Below are positions 27,576-35,020 of a DNA stretch of 40,868 nt, piece by piece (position 1 is the stretch's first letter; each line of letters starts with the position of its first letter). The translations under genes were made by a program, and so were the position numbers. Source of the DNA: a virus; the IMG/VR virus record IMGVR_UViG_3300041411_000220, positions 1-40,868 of that record; one strand, given 5' to 3'. The notes under the pieces are model-generated. The model saw only the letters and a list, made by a program, of their open reading frames with translations, ran no database searches and was not told the origin of the DNA.

Positions 27576-29107
27576 ACCTGCTGGATAAGGCCCTTGCGCC
27601 GCTGTTCCCTGGAATGGTCGCCGAGCGCCTACGCGCGCGGAACGTGATTCTGGCCTTCGAGGCCGCCACGGTGACTCGCACGCACAAGGCCAAGAAGCAA
27701 ACCAAAAGCGCCGACGCTTCGCTGAACAAAACGCTGAAGTCGTTGCGTGAGCAGTGCCGCAAGCTGGACGAAGACCACGACATTGTCACGGGCCTGTTTG
27801 ATCGCCTGGAAGAGCGGGTTGTGGGCGGGCCGGGTATTTCTGTTGAGCCGATTCCGCTGGGTTACGACGGTGCAATTCACGCCGCTTTCGCGGCGGCGGT
27901 CAAATCGCTTTGGGCGGAATGGTCGCTTAAGCCGGAAACGTCCGGGGAGTTGACCCGTCCGCAAGTGGAGCGGCTGATGTGCCGTACCTGGCTGCGTGAT
28001 GGCGAGGGGTTGGCGCAGATGCTCATGGGCAAGGTGCCTGGTTACGACCATCTGCACGGCGTGCCGTTTGCGCTGGAGCTGCTGGAGCCGGATTACCTCC
28101 CCGTTGAGTACACCGATCTGTCCAAGGGCATCGTCCAGGGCGTCGAGCGTAATGCGTGGCGTCGCAAGCGTGCTTACCACCTGCTCAAGTCCCACCCGGG
28201 TGATCAGCGCGGCGTGTTCGCGCAGAACACCAAGCGCGTCCCTGCCGAGCAGATGATTCACATTGCGCACCGTAAACGCATTGGCCAGAACCGTGGCCAG
28301 CCGTTGCTACACGCGGTGTTGATCCGCTTGGCGGACATCAAGGACTACGAGGAAAGCGAGCGGGTCGCGGCGCGGATCAGTGCGGCGTTAGCCATGTACA
28401 TCAAGAAGGGACTTCCTGACGATTACATTCCGCCGGCCGAGGGGCAGGTGCGCGCAGAGCGAACCTTCCCGATCGCACCGGGCATCGTGATTGACACGCT
28501 GCTGCCTGGCGAAGACGTCGGGATGATCGAAAGCAATCGGCCGAACCCATTCCTTGAGGGGTTTCGCAATGGTCAGCTCAAAGCCGTAGCGGCGGGTACG
28601 CGCGGTACTTTTTCCAGTGTCGCGCGCAGCTATGACGGCACCTATTCGGCGCAACGTCAGGAGCTGGTCGAGGGGCAGTTGGGCTATGACCTGCTGCAAC
28701 ACGAATTTATCGACTACTGGTGTCGTCCGGTTTACCGCAAATGGCTGGAAATGGCGATTCTGAGCGGCCAATTGGTCGTGCCGGCCGATGTGGATCCGCG
28801 AACGATTTACGGCGCGGTTTATCAAGGGCCGGTAATGCCCTGGATCAATCCGGTGCATGAGGCTACGGCGTGGAAGCTTCTGGTTGAGGCAGGCTTTGCA
28901 GACGAGGCCGAGGTGGCCCGATCGCGGCAGCGCAACCCTTCAGAACTCAAGGCGTCGCGTCTGGCGGAAGTCGCCGCGAACCGCGAGAACGGGCTTGTTT
29001 ACAGCTCGGACTACTACCACCAAATCTACGGGAAGAATCAGCCCAATGATGACGAAAAACAGCGAGCCGCTGATGCGGCCACGGGCGTCGATAAGCCCGA
29101 CGAATAA
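27572..29107 (+). CDS. Portal protein (lambda gpB family)
   Basis: The product is 511 aa. Family features: GLFDRLEERVVGGPGISVEP (~70-90), MCRTWLRDGEGLAQMLMG, HIAHRKRIGQNRGQPLLHAV, and the C-terminal PWINPVHEATAW segment. The portal forms the dodecameric ring through which DNA enters and leaves the head and on which the tail docks. Translation is coupled to gpW; the protease-capsid gene begins inside its 3' end. Confidence 0.95.
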   Translation: MNLLDKALAPLFPGMVAERLRARNVILAFEAATVTRTHKAKKQTKSADASLNKTLKSLREQCRKLDEDHDIVTGLFDRLEERVVGGPGISVEPIPLGYDGAIHAAFAAAVKSLWAEWSLKPETSGELTRPQVERLMCRTWLRDGEGLAQMLMGKVPGYDHLHGVPFALELLEPDYLPVEYTDLSKGIVQGVERNAWRRKRAYHLLKSHPGDQRGVFAQNTKRVPAEQMIHIAHRKRIGQNRGQPLLHAVLIRLADIKDYEESERVAARISAALAMYIKKGLPDDYIPPAEGQVRAERTFPIAPGIVIDTLLPGEDVGMIESNRPNPFLEGFRNGQLKAVAAGTRGTFSSVARSYDGTYSAQRQELVEGQLGYDLLQHEFIDYWCRPVYRKWLEMAILSGQLVVPADVDPRTIYGAVYQGPVMPWINPVHEATAWKLLVEAGFADEAEVARSRQRNPSELKASRLAEVAANRENGLVYSSDYYHQIYGKNQPNDDEKQRAADAATGVDKPDE

Positions 29108-31118
29108 GCCTGAGGAAAGCTGGTACTCCATCCGTGCCGCGTCACGGGGTGTGGCAGAAGTCATGCTCTACGACGATATCGGTGCTTGGGGAATCTCGGC
29201 CCGCCAGTTCGCTCGCGATCTGGCCGCGCTCGGTGACGTGTCACAAATCAACCTTCGGATTCATTCCGGCGGTGGCGATGTGATGGACGGCACGGCGATG
29301 TACAACATTTTGCGCGGGCATTCGGCTCGCGTAGAGGTGTACATCGACGGTATGGCCGCTTCGATGGCCAGCGTGGTCGCGATGGCGGGTGATGTGATCT
29401 ACATGCCGGCCAACTCCATGATGATGGTCCACAAACCGTGGGGCGGTCAGATTGGGGATGCCGATGATCTGCGTGATTACGCCGATCTACTCGACAAGGT
29501 CGAGGGCACGCTGGTGCAAGCGTATGTGCGCAAGACGGGCAAGTCTGCCGACGAAATCGCGGCAATGCTCAAGGTCACGACGTGGATGGACGGAAACGAA
29601 GCGGTGGCGGCCGGCTTCGCGGATCAGGTTTTAGAGCCTATCAAGGCCGCCGCACAACTCAATTCGAAACGCCTGGAGGAATACACCAGCATGCCCGCAC
29701 AAATGAACGCTTTGATGAAACCACGCGGCTCTGTTCCGGCGCCTGCGCCTGCGCCGGCTCCAGCCCCAGCCCCAGCCCCAGCCCCAGCCCCAGCGCCGGC
29801 ACCTGTGAACTTGACGGCTGACCAAATCCGCGCCCAGGCGCTGGCTGATGATGTTGCCCGTCGTACCGGCATTCAAGCTGCCTTCGGACGGTTCGGCGAA
29901 GCCCATGCGCAATTGCTGCGCACCTGCCAGGACGACGTCAACTGCACGATTGCCCAAGCGCGCGAGCAGCTGCTGGCGGCTATGGGCGGGGAGACTACGC
30001 CGATCGCGTCTGTGCGACATCCTGGTCATGTCAGCAACGGCAACCTGGTGGGTGACTCGGTGCAGGCCTCGCTGCTGGGTCGCCTCGGCATCGAAGAGAA
30101 CCAAGCGGACAACGCTTATAATCACATGACCCTGCGCGAACTGGCCCGGGCGTCCCTGGCGGATCGCGGCATCGGTGTGGCCACCCTGCGCCCGATGGAC
30201 ATGGTGGGTCTGGCGTTTACCCACGATGCCAGCGACTTCGGCAACATCCTGCTTGATGCCTCGCACCGTTCGCTGTTGGCTGGCTGGGAAGAGGCCGAGG
30301 AAACCTATCATCTGTGGACCCGCCAAGGACGTTTGAGCGACTTCAAGGTCGCTAACCGCGTTGGCCTGGGCTCGTTCTCGACGCTTCGCGAAGTGCGTCC
30401 GGGTGCTGAATACAAGTACATCACCCTGGGTGACACCGGCGAAACGATCCGCCTGGCCACCTACGGCGAGATTTTCAGCATCAACCGCCAGGCGATCATC
30501 AACGACGACCTCGACGCCTTGAGCGCGATCCCGCGTCTGATGGGCGCCGCTGCTCGGGCCACCATCGGGGATCTGGTGTATGACACCCTGATCAACAACG
30601 GCAAGATGAAGGACGGTAAACCACTGTTCGACGCTTCCCGGAAAAACCTGTTCACCGGTGCCGCCTCGGCGCTGTCGATCGCGGCAATGAGCGCGGCCAA
30701 GACCGCCATGGCGCTGCAGAAGGGCAAGCCTGCCAAGGAAGGCGAAAAGACCCGCACGCTCAATGTGCGTCCGGCTTACCTGTTGTGTCCGGTTGCCCTG
30801 GAAGATCAAGCCAACCAGCTGATCCGCTCGACGTCGGTACCGACCGCGCAAGTCAACGCCGGTGTGGTCAACCCAATCCAGAACTTCGCCCAGGTAATCG
30901 GCGAGCCGCGTCTGGACGACAATTCGTCGACGTCCTGGTACCTGGCTGCGAAGCAAGGGAGCGACACCATCGAAGTCGCCTATCTGGACGGTGTCGATAC
31001 GCCGTATATCGACCAGATGGAGGGCTTCACCAGTGACGGTATCGCGACCAAGGTCCGTATCGACGCCGGTGTTTCGGCGCTCGATACGCGCGGCCTGAAC
31101 AAGTCCGTCGGCGCGTAA
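29046..31118 (+). CDS. Fused ClpP-type prohead protease and major capsid protein
   Basis: The product is 690 aa. Residues ~25-215 are a ClpP-like protease with catalytic Ser106 (GMAASMAS) and His129 (MMMVHKP), used to mature the prohead. A Pro-Ala linker (about 231-255) follows, then a scaffold-like helical part, and from ~350 a major capsid domain (TLRELARASLADRGIG; TYGEIFSINRQAIINDDL). In most phages protease and capsid are separate genes; fused forms are known. The start at 29046 (ATGATG) lies inside the portal gene. Cleavage between the parts would be needed to make the shell. Confidence 0.88.
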   Translation: MMTKNSEPLMRPRASISPTNKPEESWYSIRAASRGVAEVMLYDDIGAWGISARQFARDLAALGDVSQINLRIHSGGGDVMDGTAMYNILRGHSARVEVYIDGMAASMASVVAMAGDVIYMPANSMMMVHKPWGGQIGDADDLRDYADLLDKVEGTLVQAYVRKTGKSADEIAAMLKVTTWMDGNEAVAAGFADQVLEPIKAAAQLNSKRLEEYTSMPAQMNALMKPRGSVPAPAPAPAPAPAPAPAPAPAPAPVNLTADQIRAQALADDVARRTGIQAAFGRFGEAHAQLLRTCQDDVNCTIAQAREQLLAAMGGETTPIASVRHPGHVSNGNLVGDSVQASLLGRLGIEENQADNAYNHMTLRELARASLADRGIGVATLRPMDMVGLAFTHDASDFGNILLDASHRSLLAGWEEAEETYHLWTRQGRLSDFKVANRVGLGSFSTLREVRPGAEYKYITLGDTGETIRLATYGEIFSINRQAIINDDLDALSAIPRLMGAAARATIGDLVYDTLINNGKMKDGKPLFDASRKNLFTGAASALSIAAMSAAKTAMALQKGKPAKEGEKTRTLNVRPAYLLCPVALEDQANQLIRSTSVPTAQVNAGVVNPIQNFAQVIGEPRLDDNSSTSWYLAAKQGSDTIEVAYLDGVDTPYIDQMEGFTSDGIATKVRIDAGVSALDTRGLNKSVGA
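29736..29808 (+). repeat. Pro-Ala codon repeat in the protease-capsid linker
   Basis: A run of near-identical GCGCCT / CCAGCC units encodes alternating Pro and Ala. It marks the flexible joint between protease and capsid halves. Such repeats can vary in length by slippage. Confidence 0.85.
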
Positions 31119-31133
31119 CCCGCGCTCGATGCC

Positions 31134-31158
31134 AAACACCCCGCTTATGCGGGGTTTG
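31134..31158 (+). terminator. Intercistronic hairpin after the capsid gene
   Basis: CCCCGC (31139-31144) and GCGGGG (31149-31154) with a 4-nt loop are followed by TTTGTTGTTT and the CTGGA-type ribosome-binding region of the next gene. Partial termination or mRNA stabilisation is likely rather than a full stop. Confidence 0.6.
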
Positions 31159-31182
31159 TTGTTTCTGGATAGGAAGAAAACG

Positions 31183-31497
31183 ATGGCTACAAACTTTGTG
31201 ACCAGTGGCGATACCGTCACCTTGCCAGCCCCCACCGGTGGTTCGGTGGCGGGGGTTCCCCAAGTGATCAATAACCTGGCCGTAATGCCCATGCAGTCCG
31301 GTCCCAAGGGGACTTTGATTGTGTACCGCACAAATGGAAGCTGGAGCGTACCGGCCGACGCGGCCCTTAAAGCCGGCATGAAGGCCAGCGTCAAAGCGGG
31401 CGCCCTGGTGCCTGACGGTACTGCCGATTCTTTCCCTTATGGCAAGGTTCTCTCCGATTCCATCGGTGGCTTCGCCGAAGTGTTGATTGTGCAGTAA
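31183..31497 (+). CDS. Capsid decoration-like protein (DUF2190 type)
   Basis: The product is 104 aa. The pattern FVTSGDTVTLPAPTGGSVAG followed by GVPQVINNLAVMPMQSG-type strands and a C-terminal GKVLSDSIGGFAEVLIVQ strand fits the small beta-rich head proteins found right after the capsid gene. Those are thought to decorate or stabilise the shell. The ATG at 31183 was chosen for AGGAAGAAA upstream. It abuts the next gene. Confidence 0.78.
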   Translation: MATNFVTSGDTVTLPAPTGGSVAGVPQVINNLAVMPMQSGPKGTLIVYRTNGSWSVPADAALKAGMKASVKAGALVPDGTADSFPYGKVLSDSIGGFAEVLIVQ

Positions 31498-31877
31498 TGC
31501 CGGCCGCGACCTTTCGCGACCGCATGGCCCAGCTGGATCGCCGGATTCTGAGTCGCGTGGGTGACCCCGCGACTTTGGAGGACGGCACCCCATTGCTTGG
31601 CGCCTTCGACAATCCGTTTCTTGATCCTCAGTTTGGGGCCAAGGGCGGGGCCGGGCGCTTGGGTATGACGGTCAATGCCGATGCTGTGCGCGAACCCACC
31701 TTTACCTTGCCGGCCGCTGATGCGGTCGGCCTGGTTAAAGGGGTGGTCCTGATTGTGAACCTGCCGGCGGCCGAAGGTGGCGGGCGGTACAAGGTCGTCC
31801 GCCCTGAACCGGACGGTAGCGGCCTGGTGGCCCTGGTGCTGGAGGTAGAGCGTGAGCGAACCGCAGATATTACCTAG
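31497..31877 (+). CDS. Head-tail connector / stopper-type protein
   Basis: The product is 126 aa, starting within the previous stop. It has an N-terminal helix (TFRDRMAQLDRRILSRVGD) and a beta-rich remainder (GVVLIVNLP; YKVVRPEPDGSGLVALVLEV), as in head-completion proteins such as lambda FII or ATP-binding sugar-transport-like phage proteins. Position between decoration and tail-completion genes supports head closure. It overlaps the next gene by 26 bp. Confidence 0.65.
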   Translation: MPAATFRDRMAQLDRRILSRVGDPATLEDGTPLLGAFDNPFLDPQFGAKGGAGRLGMTVNADAVREPTFTLPAADAVGLVKGVVLIVNLPAAEGGGRYKVVRPEPDGSGLVALVLEVERERTADIT

Positions 31878-32394
31878 CGAACTGACCCGGCTGCACGACG
31901 CAATGACGCCGGCTATCGCCGCCGCGATGCCGCAGGTGGTGTACGTCAAGGACTACCCAGTCCTTGAAGAGGGCATGCCACTGCCGGCGCTGCTTTACGC
32001 GGTGACCAATCTGGTCCCGGGGGAAGATCCGGGCGACGGGCGTGTCTGCGTGTTGGCGACGTTCGAGGCCTGCATATTGGTCGAGTCGTCACGGGATAGG
32101 GCGCCTCTACAGGCGGCCGTTCTGGCGGGAAAATTGGTAAAGCTGTTGCACTACCAGTATTGGGGTCTCGACTTTGTCGACCATGTGCGGGACGTGCAGG
32201 CGATGCCTACGGATTCGATACCTGCGCTCGATCACTGTTCCGCCTGGTCGGTACAGTGGCGGCAACCGGTCTACCTGGGCGACACCGAGTGGTTATGGGC
32301 TGATGAGCCGCCGGGGACGCTGGTGTTTGCCTTTCATCCCGATACGGGTCCTGGTAGCGAGTCCGGCTATATCGGGCCTGGAGATATTGGATGA
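31852..32394 (+). CDS. Tail completion / terminator-type protein (GTG start)
   Basis: The product is 180 aa from a GTG at 31852 after a perfect GGAGGT. Helix-strand pattern: LPSELTRLHDAMTPAIAAAM, then VVYVKDYP, VCVLATFEACILVESS and WSVQWRQPVYLGD. It fits the small alpha/beta proteins that cap the tail tube and meet the head connector. P2 gpR/gpS are absent, so this gene may take their place. The next gene starts in its stop codon. Confidence 0.62.
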   Translation: MSEPQILPSELTRLHDAMTPAIAAAMPQVVYVKDYPVLEEGMPLPALLYAVTNLVPGEDPGDGRVCVLATFEACILVESSRDRAPLQAAVLAGKLVKLLHYQYWGLDFVDHVRDVQAMPTDSIPALDHCSAWSVQWRQPVYLGDTEWLWADEPPGTLVFAFHPDTGPGSESGYIGPGDIG

Positions 32395-32951
32395 GCTACG
32401 CCAGTGCGCAACATGACCGCATGTTGTCCGGCTTGATTATTCCTTGCCGCGTGGTTGGGGTGGATCTGGCGGCCGGCATGGTGCGCGTGTCTGACGGTGG
32501 CGACTGGACCAGCGCCTGGGTGCGCTGGCACAGCCTTGCTGCTGGTAAGGCGCGTCACTGGCGCTCGCCAAGCCTTGGTGAACAGGGGGCGCTTATAAGT
32601 CCGAGCGGTGACCCAGCTCAAGGCACGTTCGTGCCAGGCCTGTATGGAAATGCTGGTGGGCAGCCGGATAATCGCGACCATGTCGAGGTTTGGCGTTTTG
32701 ATGATGGCGGTTCGTTGGTTTACGACTGGCAGGCGAGTAGCTACAGCATCACCTTGCCAAGCGGCACCGTGACAACCAAGGTCGGAGCTACCGAGGTGGT
32801 CGTTACGGATAACGCCGTAGCTGTGGAAAGCGTAAACATCACCCTGACAGGGGCGGTGAAGATCGATGGAGCGTTACTCGTAACGGGCAACATCGGTGCC
32901 GCCGGAAACATTATGGCGGCAGGGAATAGCGACAACCACCACTCCCACTAA
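32391..32951 (+). CDS. Baseplate spike protein gpV
   Basis: The product is 186 aa. An OB-fold-like N-terminus (CRVVGVDLAAGMVRVSDGGD) is followed by a beta-helix of repeating strands (TVTTKVGATEVVVTDNAVAV; VNITLTGAVKIDGALLVTGN). It ends in NHHSH, the His cluster that binds iron at the needle tip of P2-type spikes. It pierces the outer membrane. Two dispersed palindromes (32801-32814, 32872-32885) lie in the beta-helix part. Confidence 0.92.
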   Translation: MSYASAQHDRMLSGLIIPCRVVGVDLAAGMVRVSDGGDWTSAWVRWHSLAAGKARHWRSPSLGEQGALISPSGDPAQGTFVPGLYGNAGGQPDNRDHVEVWRFDDGGSLVYDWQASSYSITLPSGTVTTKVGATEVVVTDNAVAVESVNITLTGAVKIDGALLVTGNIGAAGNIMAAGNSDNHHSH

Positions 32952-32961
32952 TCAACCTTAC

Positions 32962-32985
32962 AGCCCGCCGAGTGCGGGCTTTTTT
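32962..32985 (+). terminator. Intercistronic hairpin with T tail after gpV
   Basis: AGCCCGC and GCGGGCT form a 7-bp stem with a 5-nt loop and a T run. The following CTGGAG ribosome-binding site belongs to the 33001 gene. It is one of the recurring hairpin-CTGGA modules. Confidence 0.7.
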
Positions 32986-33000
32986 GTGCCTGGAGTAAAT

Positions 33001-33204
33001 ATGAGCGCCAAGAAAGCAACCGCCGCGCCTGGTGCGCTGGCGGCAGTTACCTATGCCGACAAGGTATTCACCTCGCGAACTCTCTTTCTGCCGGCGGGTC
33101 GTCCCCTGGTCGTCGTCCGTGGGGGTGTCAGTGTCCCGGGGGACGACGCCGAGGCGCTGGCGTATCTGGAGCAGCACCCGGAATTTGAAAAGCTGCAGGA
33201 GTAA
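33001..33204 (+). CDS. Small tail-region protein between gpV and gpW
   Basis: The product is 67 aa. The start follows CTGGAG. Sequence: Lys/Ala-rich start, then strands (VFTSRTLFLPAGRPLVVVRG) and an acidic end (LEQHPEFEKLQE). P2 has no gene here, but related Pseudomonas tails carry short unnamed proteins at this place. Function unknown; it may be a small baseplate part. Confidence 0.65.
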   Translation: MSAKKATAAPGALAAVTYADKVFTSRTLFLPAGRPLVVVRGGVSVPGDDAEALAYLEQHPEFEKLQE

Positions 33205-33210
33205 TCCCCC

Positions 33211-33537
33211 ATGATCGGAATGGACCGACGCACGGGGCAGCCGCTGTCCGGTCAGGGGCATTTGCGGCAGAGCATTGAGGACATCCTTAGCACGCCTGTG
33301 GGCGGCCGCCGGATGCGTCCGGAGTACGGAAGCAATTTGCGCCGCTATGTCGACCTACCGGTTAGCGATGGCTGGAAAAGCGCCGTACAGGCCGAGGTTG
33401 CCCGGGCGCTGGGCCGCTGGGAACCCCGTTTGAAGTTGGAGCGGGTCAGGGTCACCGCTGTGCAGGGCGGGCAAATCACCCTGCAGTTGACGGGCACTTA
33501 CACCGGTGACGGCGTAGTTCTGGAGGTAAGCGCATGA
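33211..33537 (+). CDS. Baseplate wedge protein gpW (gp25-like)
   Basis: The product is 108 aa. The family motif is clear: MIGMDRRTGQPLSGQGHLRQ, SIEDILSTPVGGRRMRPEYG and a C-terminal strand region. gp25-like proteins form the core of the baseplate wedge and start sheath assembly. It overlaps gpJ by 4 bp (ATGA). Order V-W-J-I is as in P2. Confidence 0.93.
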   Translation: MIGMDRRTGQPLSGQGHLRQSIEDILSTPVGGRRMRPEYGSNLRRYVDLPVSDGWKSAVQAEVARALGRWEPRLKLERVRVTAVQGGQITLQLTGTYTGDGVVLEVSA

Positions 33538-34415
33538 GCACAATCGACCTATCTGCGTTACCGGCGCCGCAAGTGTTGGAAAGCTTGGACTTTGAAGAGC
33601 TGTATCAAGGTGAACTGGCCGCTTTTCGCGAGTACATGGGTGACAACTGGACCGCCTTACTTGAAAGCGATCCGGTGACCAAGCTGTTGGAGCTTGGCGC
33701 CTATCGGCGCATGCAAAACCGGGCGCGGGTCAATGACGCGGCCAAGGCGCTTTTCCTCGCGTATGCCACCGGTGCTGATCTGGTGCAATTGGCTGCCAAC
33801 GTCAACCTTGAGCGTCTGGTAATTCAGCCCGAGGACTTAACCGCCGTACCGCCGGTGCCGGCCGTGCTGGAGAGTTACGACGCGCTGCGCGAGCGTGTCC
33901 AGCTCAGGTATGAGGGGTTGACCACGGCCGGTCCGCGCAATAGCTACATTTTGCATGCCCGTAACGCCTCGGGTCTGGTGGCAGACGCTACGGCCGAAAG
34001 TCCGGCGCCGGCGGAGGTTGTGGTGACAGTGCTGTCCTTGGAAGGTGACGGGACGGCCAGCCCCGGGCTGTTGGCCGAGGTAGACGCTTATCTCAACGAT
34101 GAAGATCGACGGCCGGTTGCCGATCGGCTGACGGTGCAGGGCGCTGAGATCCTGCCTTACCGGATCGATGCCGTGGTGTACATGGCCGGCACGGGCCCGG
34201 AGAACGAGGCAGCGCTTGCCGAGAGTCGGGCACGGTTGCAGGCCTGGATTAACCCCCGGCGTCGCTTGGGGGTTGAGGTGGCCCGGTCGGCGATCGATGC
34301 GCAGGTCCATGTCAGTGGGGTGGCCCGCGTAGAAATCCCCGGATGGCAGGACATCAAACCAACCAAGGCCCAAGCGGCATGGTGCTCGGGCTTCACCGTA
34401 ACGCGGGGTGGCTGA
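33534..34415 (+). CDS. Baseplate assembly protein gpJ
   Basis: The product is 293 aa with the gpJ family pattern: DLSALPAPQVLESLDFEELY, an RARVNDAAKALFLAYATGAD region, and the C-terminal PRRRLGVEVARSAIDAQVHV with GVARVEIPGW. It joins wedge to the fibre-bearing parts of the baseplate. Its stop overlaps the gpI start (TGATG). Confidence 0.93.
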   Translation: MSTIDLSALPAPQVLESLDFEELYQGELAAFREYMGDNWTALLESDPVTKLLELGAYRRMQNRARVNDAAKALFLAYATGADLVQLAANVNLERLVIQPEDLTAVPPVPAVLESYDALRERVQLRYEGLTTAGPRNSYILHARNASGLVADATAESPAPAEVVVTVLSLEGDGTASPGLLAEVDAYLNDEDRRPVADRLTVQGAEILPYRIDAVVYMAGTGPENEAALAESRARLQAWINPRRRLGVEVARSAIDAQVHVSGVARVEIPGWQDIKPTKAQAAWCSGFTVTRGG

Positions 34416-35020
34416 TGAAAAGCTTGCTTCCCCTCAACAGTACCCAGCTCGAACGAGCCATTGAGGCGGCTACTGATGAAGCGACCGAGGTGCCGCTTAA
34501 GACGCTGTACAACCCGGACACTTGCCCGGCGCACCTGCTTTACCAGCTGGCTTGGGCCTGGTCCGTGGATCGCTGGGACGAGGCCTGGTCCGAAGAGGTC
34601 AAGCGCTCGGTTATCCGTTCTTCGTTCTACGTCCATGCCCATAAGGGAACCATCGGCGCCTTGCGTCGTGTGGTAGAGCCGTTCGGCTACCTCATTGAGG
34701 TGGTCGAGTGGTTCGAAACCCAGCCCCTGGGAGTGCCGGGAACGTTTGCCTTGAAGATAGGCGTTTCTGATGAAGGCATCAGCGACGAAACCTATCAGGA
34801 GCTGACATGGCTGATTGATGACGCCAGGCCGGTCAGCCGCCACATGACGGGATTGGCAATCAGCCTTGAAACCCGAGGAAACCTAAACATTGGTGTTGCT
34901 CTTTATGAGGGCGACGAAATCGATGTGTACCCGCCTGCTATGCGTGACATTGAAGTTACGGGATCCATCGGCATTGCTGGCCGGGAGCACACCATAGATA
35001 CCCTGGATGTTTACCAATGA
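34415..35020 (+). CDS. Tail formation protein gpI
   Basis: The product is 201 aa. Family features: LLPLNSTQLERAIEAAT, TCPAHLLYQLAWAWSVDRWD, and HAHKGTIGALRRVVEPFGY. gpI acts in baseplate formation with gpJ and links the fibre. The start overlaps the gpJ stop. It overlaps the fibre gene by 4 bp. Confidence 0.92.
   Translation: MKSLLPLNSTQLERAIEAATDEATEVPLKTLYNPDTCPAHLLYQLAWAWSVDRWDEAWSEEVKRSVIRSSFYVHAHKGTIGALRRVVEPFGYLIEVVEWFETQPLGVPGTFALKIGVSDEGISDETYQELTWLIDDARPVSRHMTGLAISLETRGNLNIGVALYEGDEIDVYPPAMRDIEVTGSIGIAGREHTIDTLDVYQ

Noticed and set aside
29631-31394. Long reverse-strand open frame (587 codons) over the protease-capsid gene
   Set aside because: It is the mirror of a G+C-rich, well-recognised forward gene and has no ribosome-binding site or family features. 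The forward product has clear catalytic and capsid motifs.
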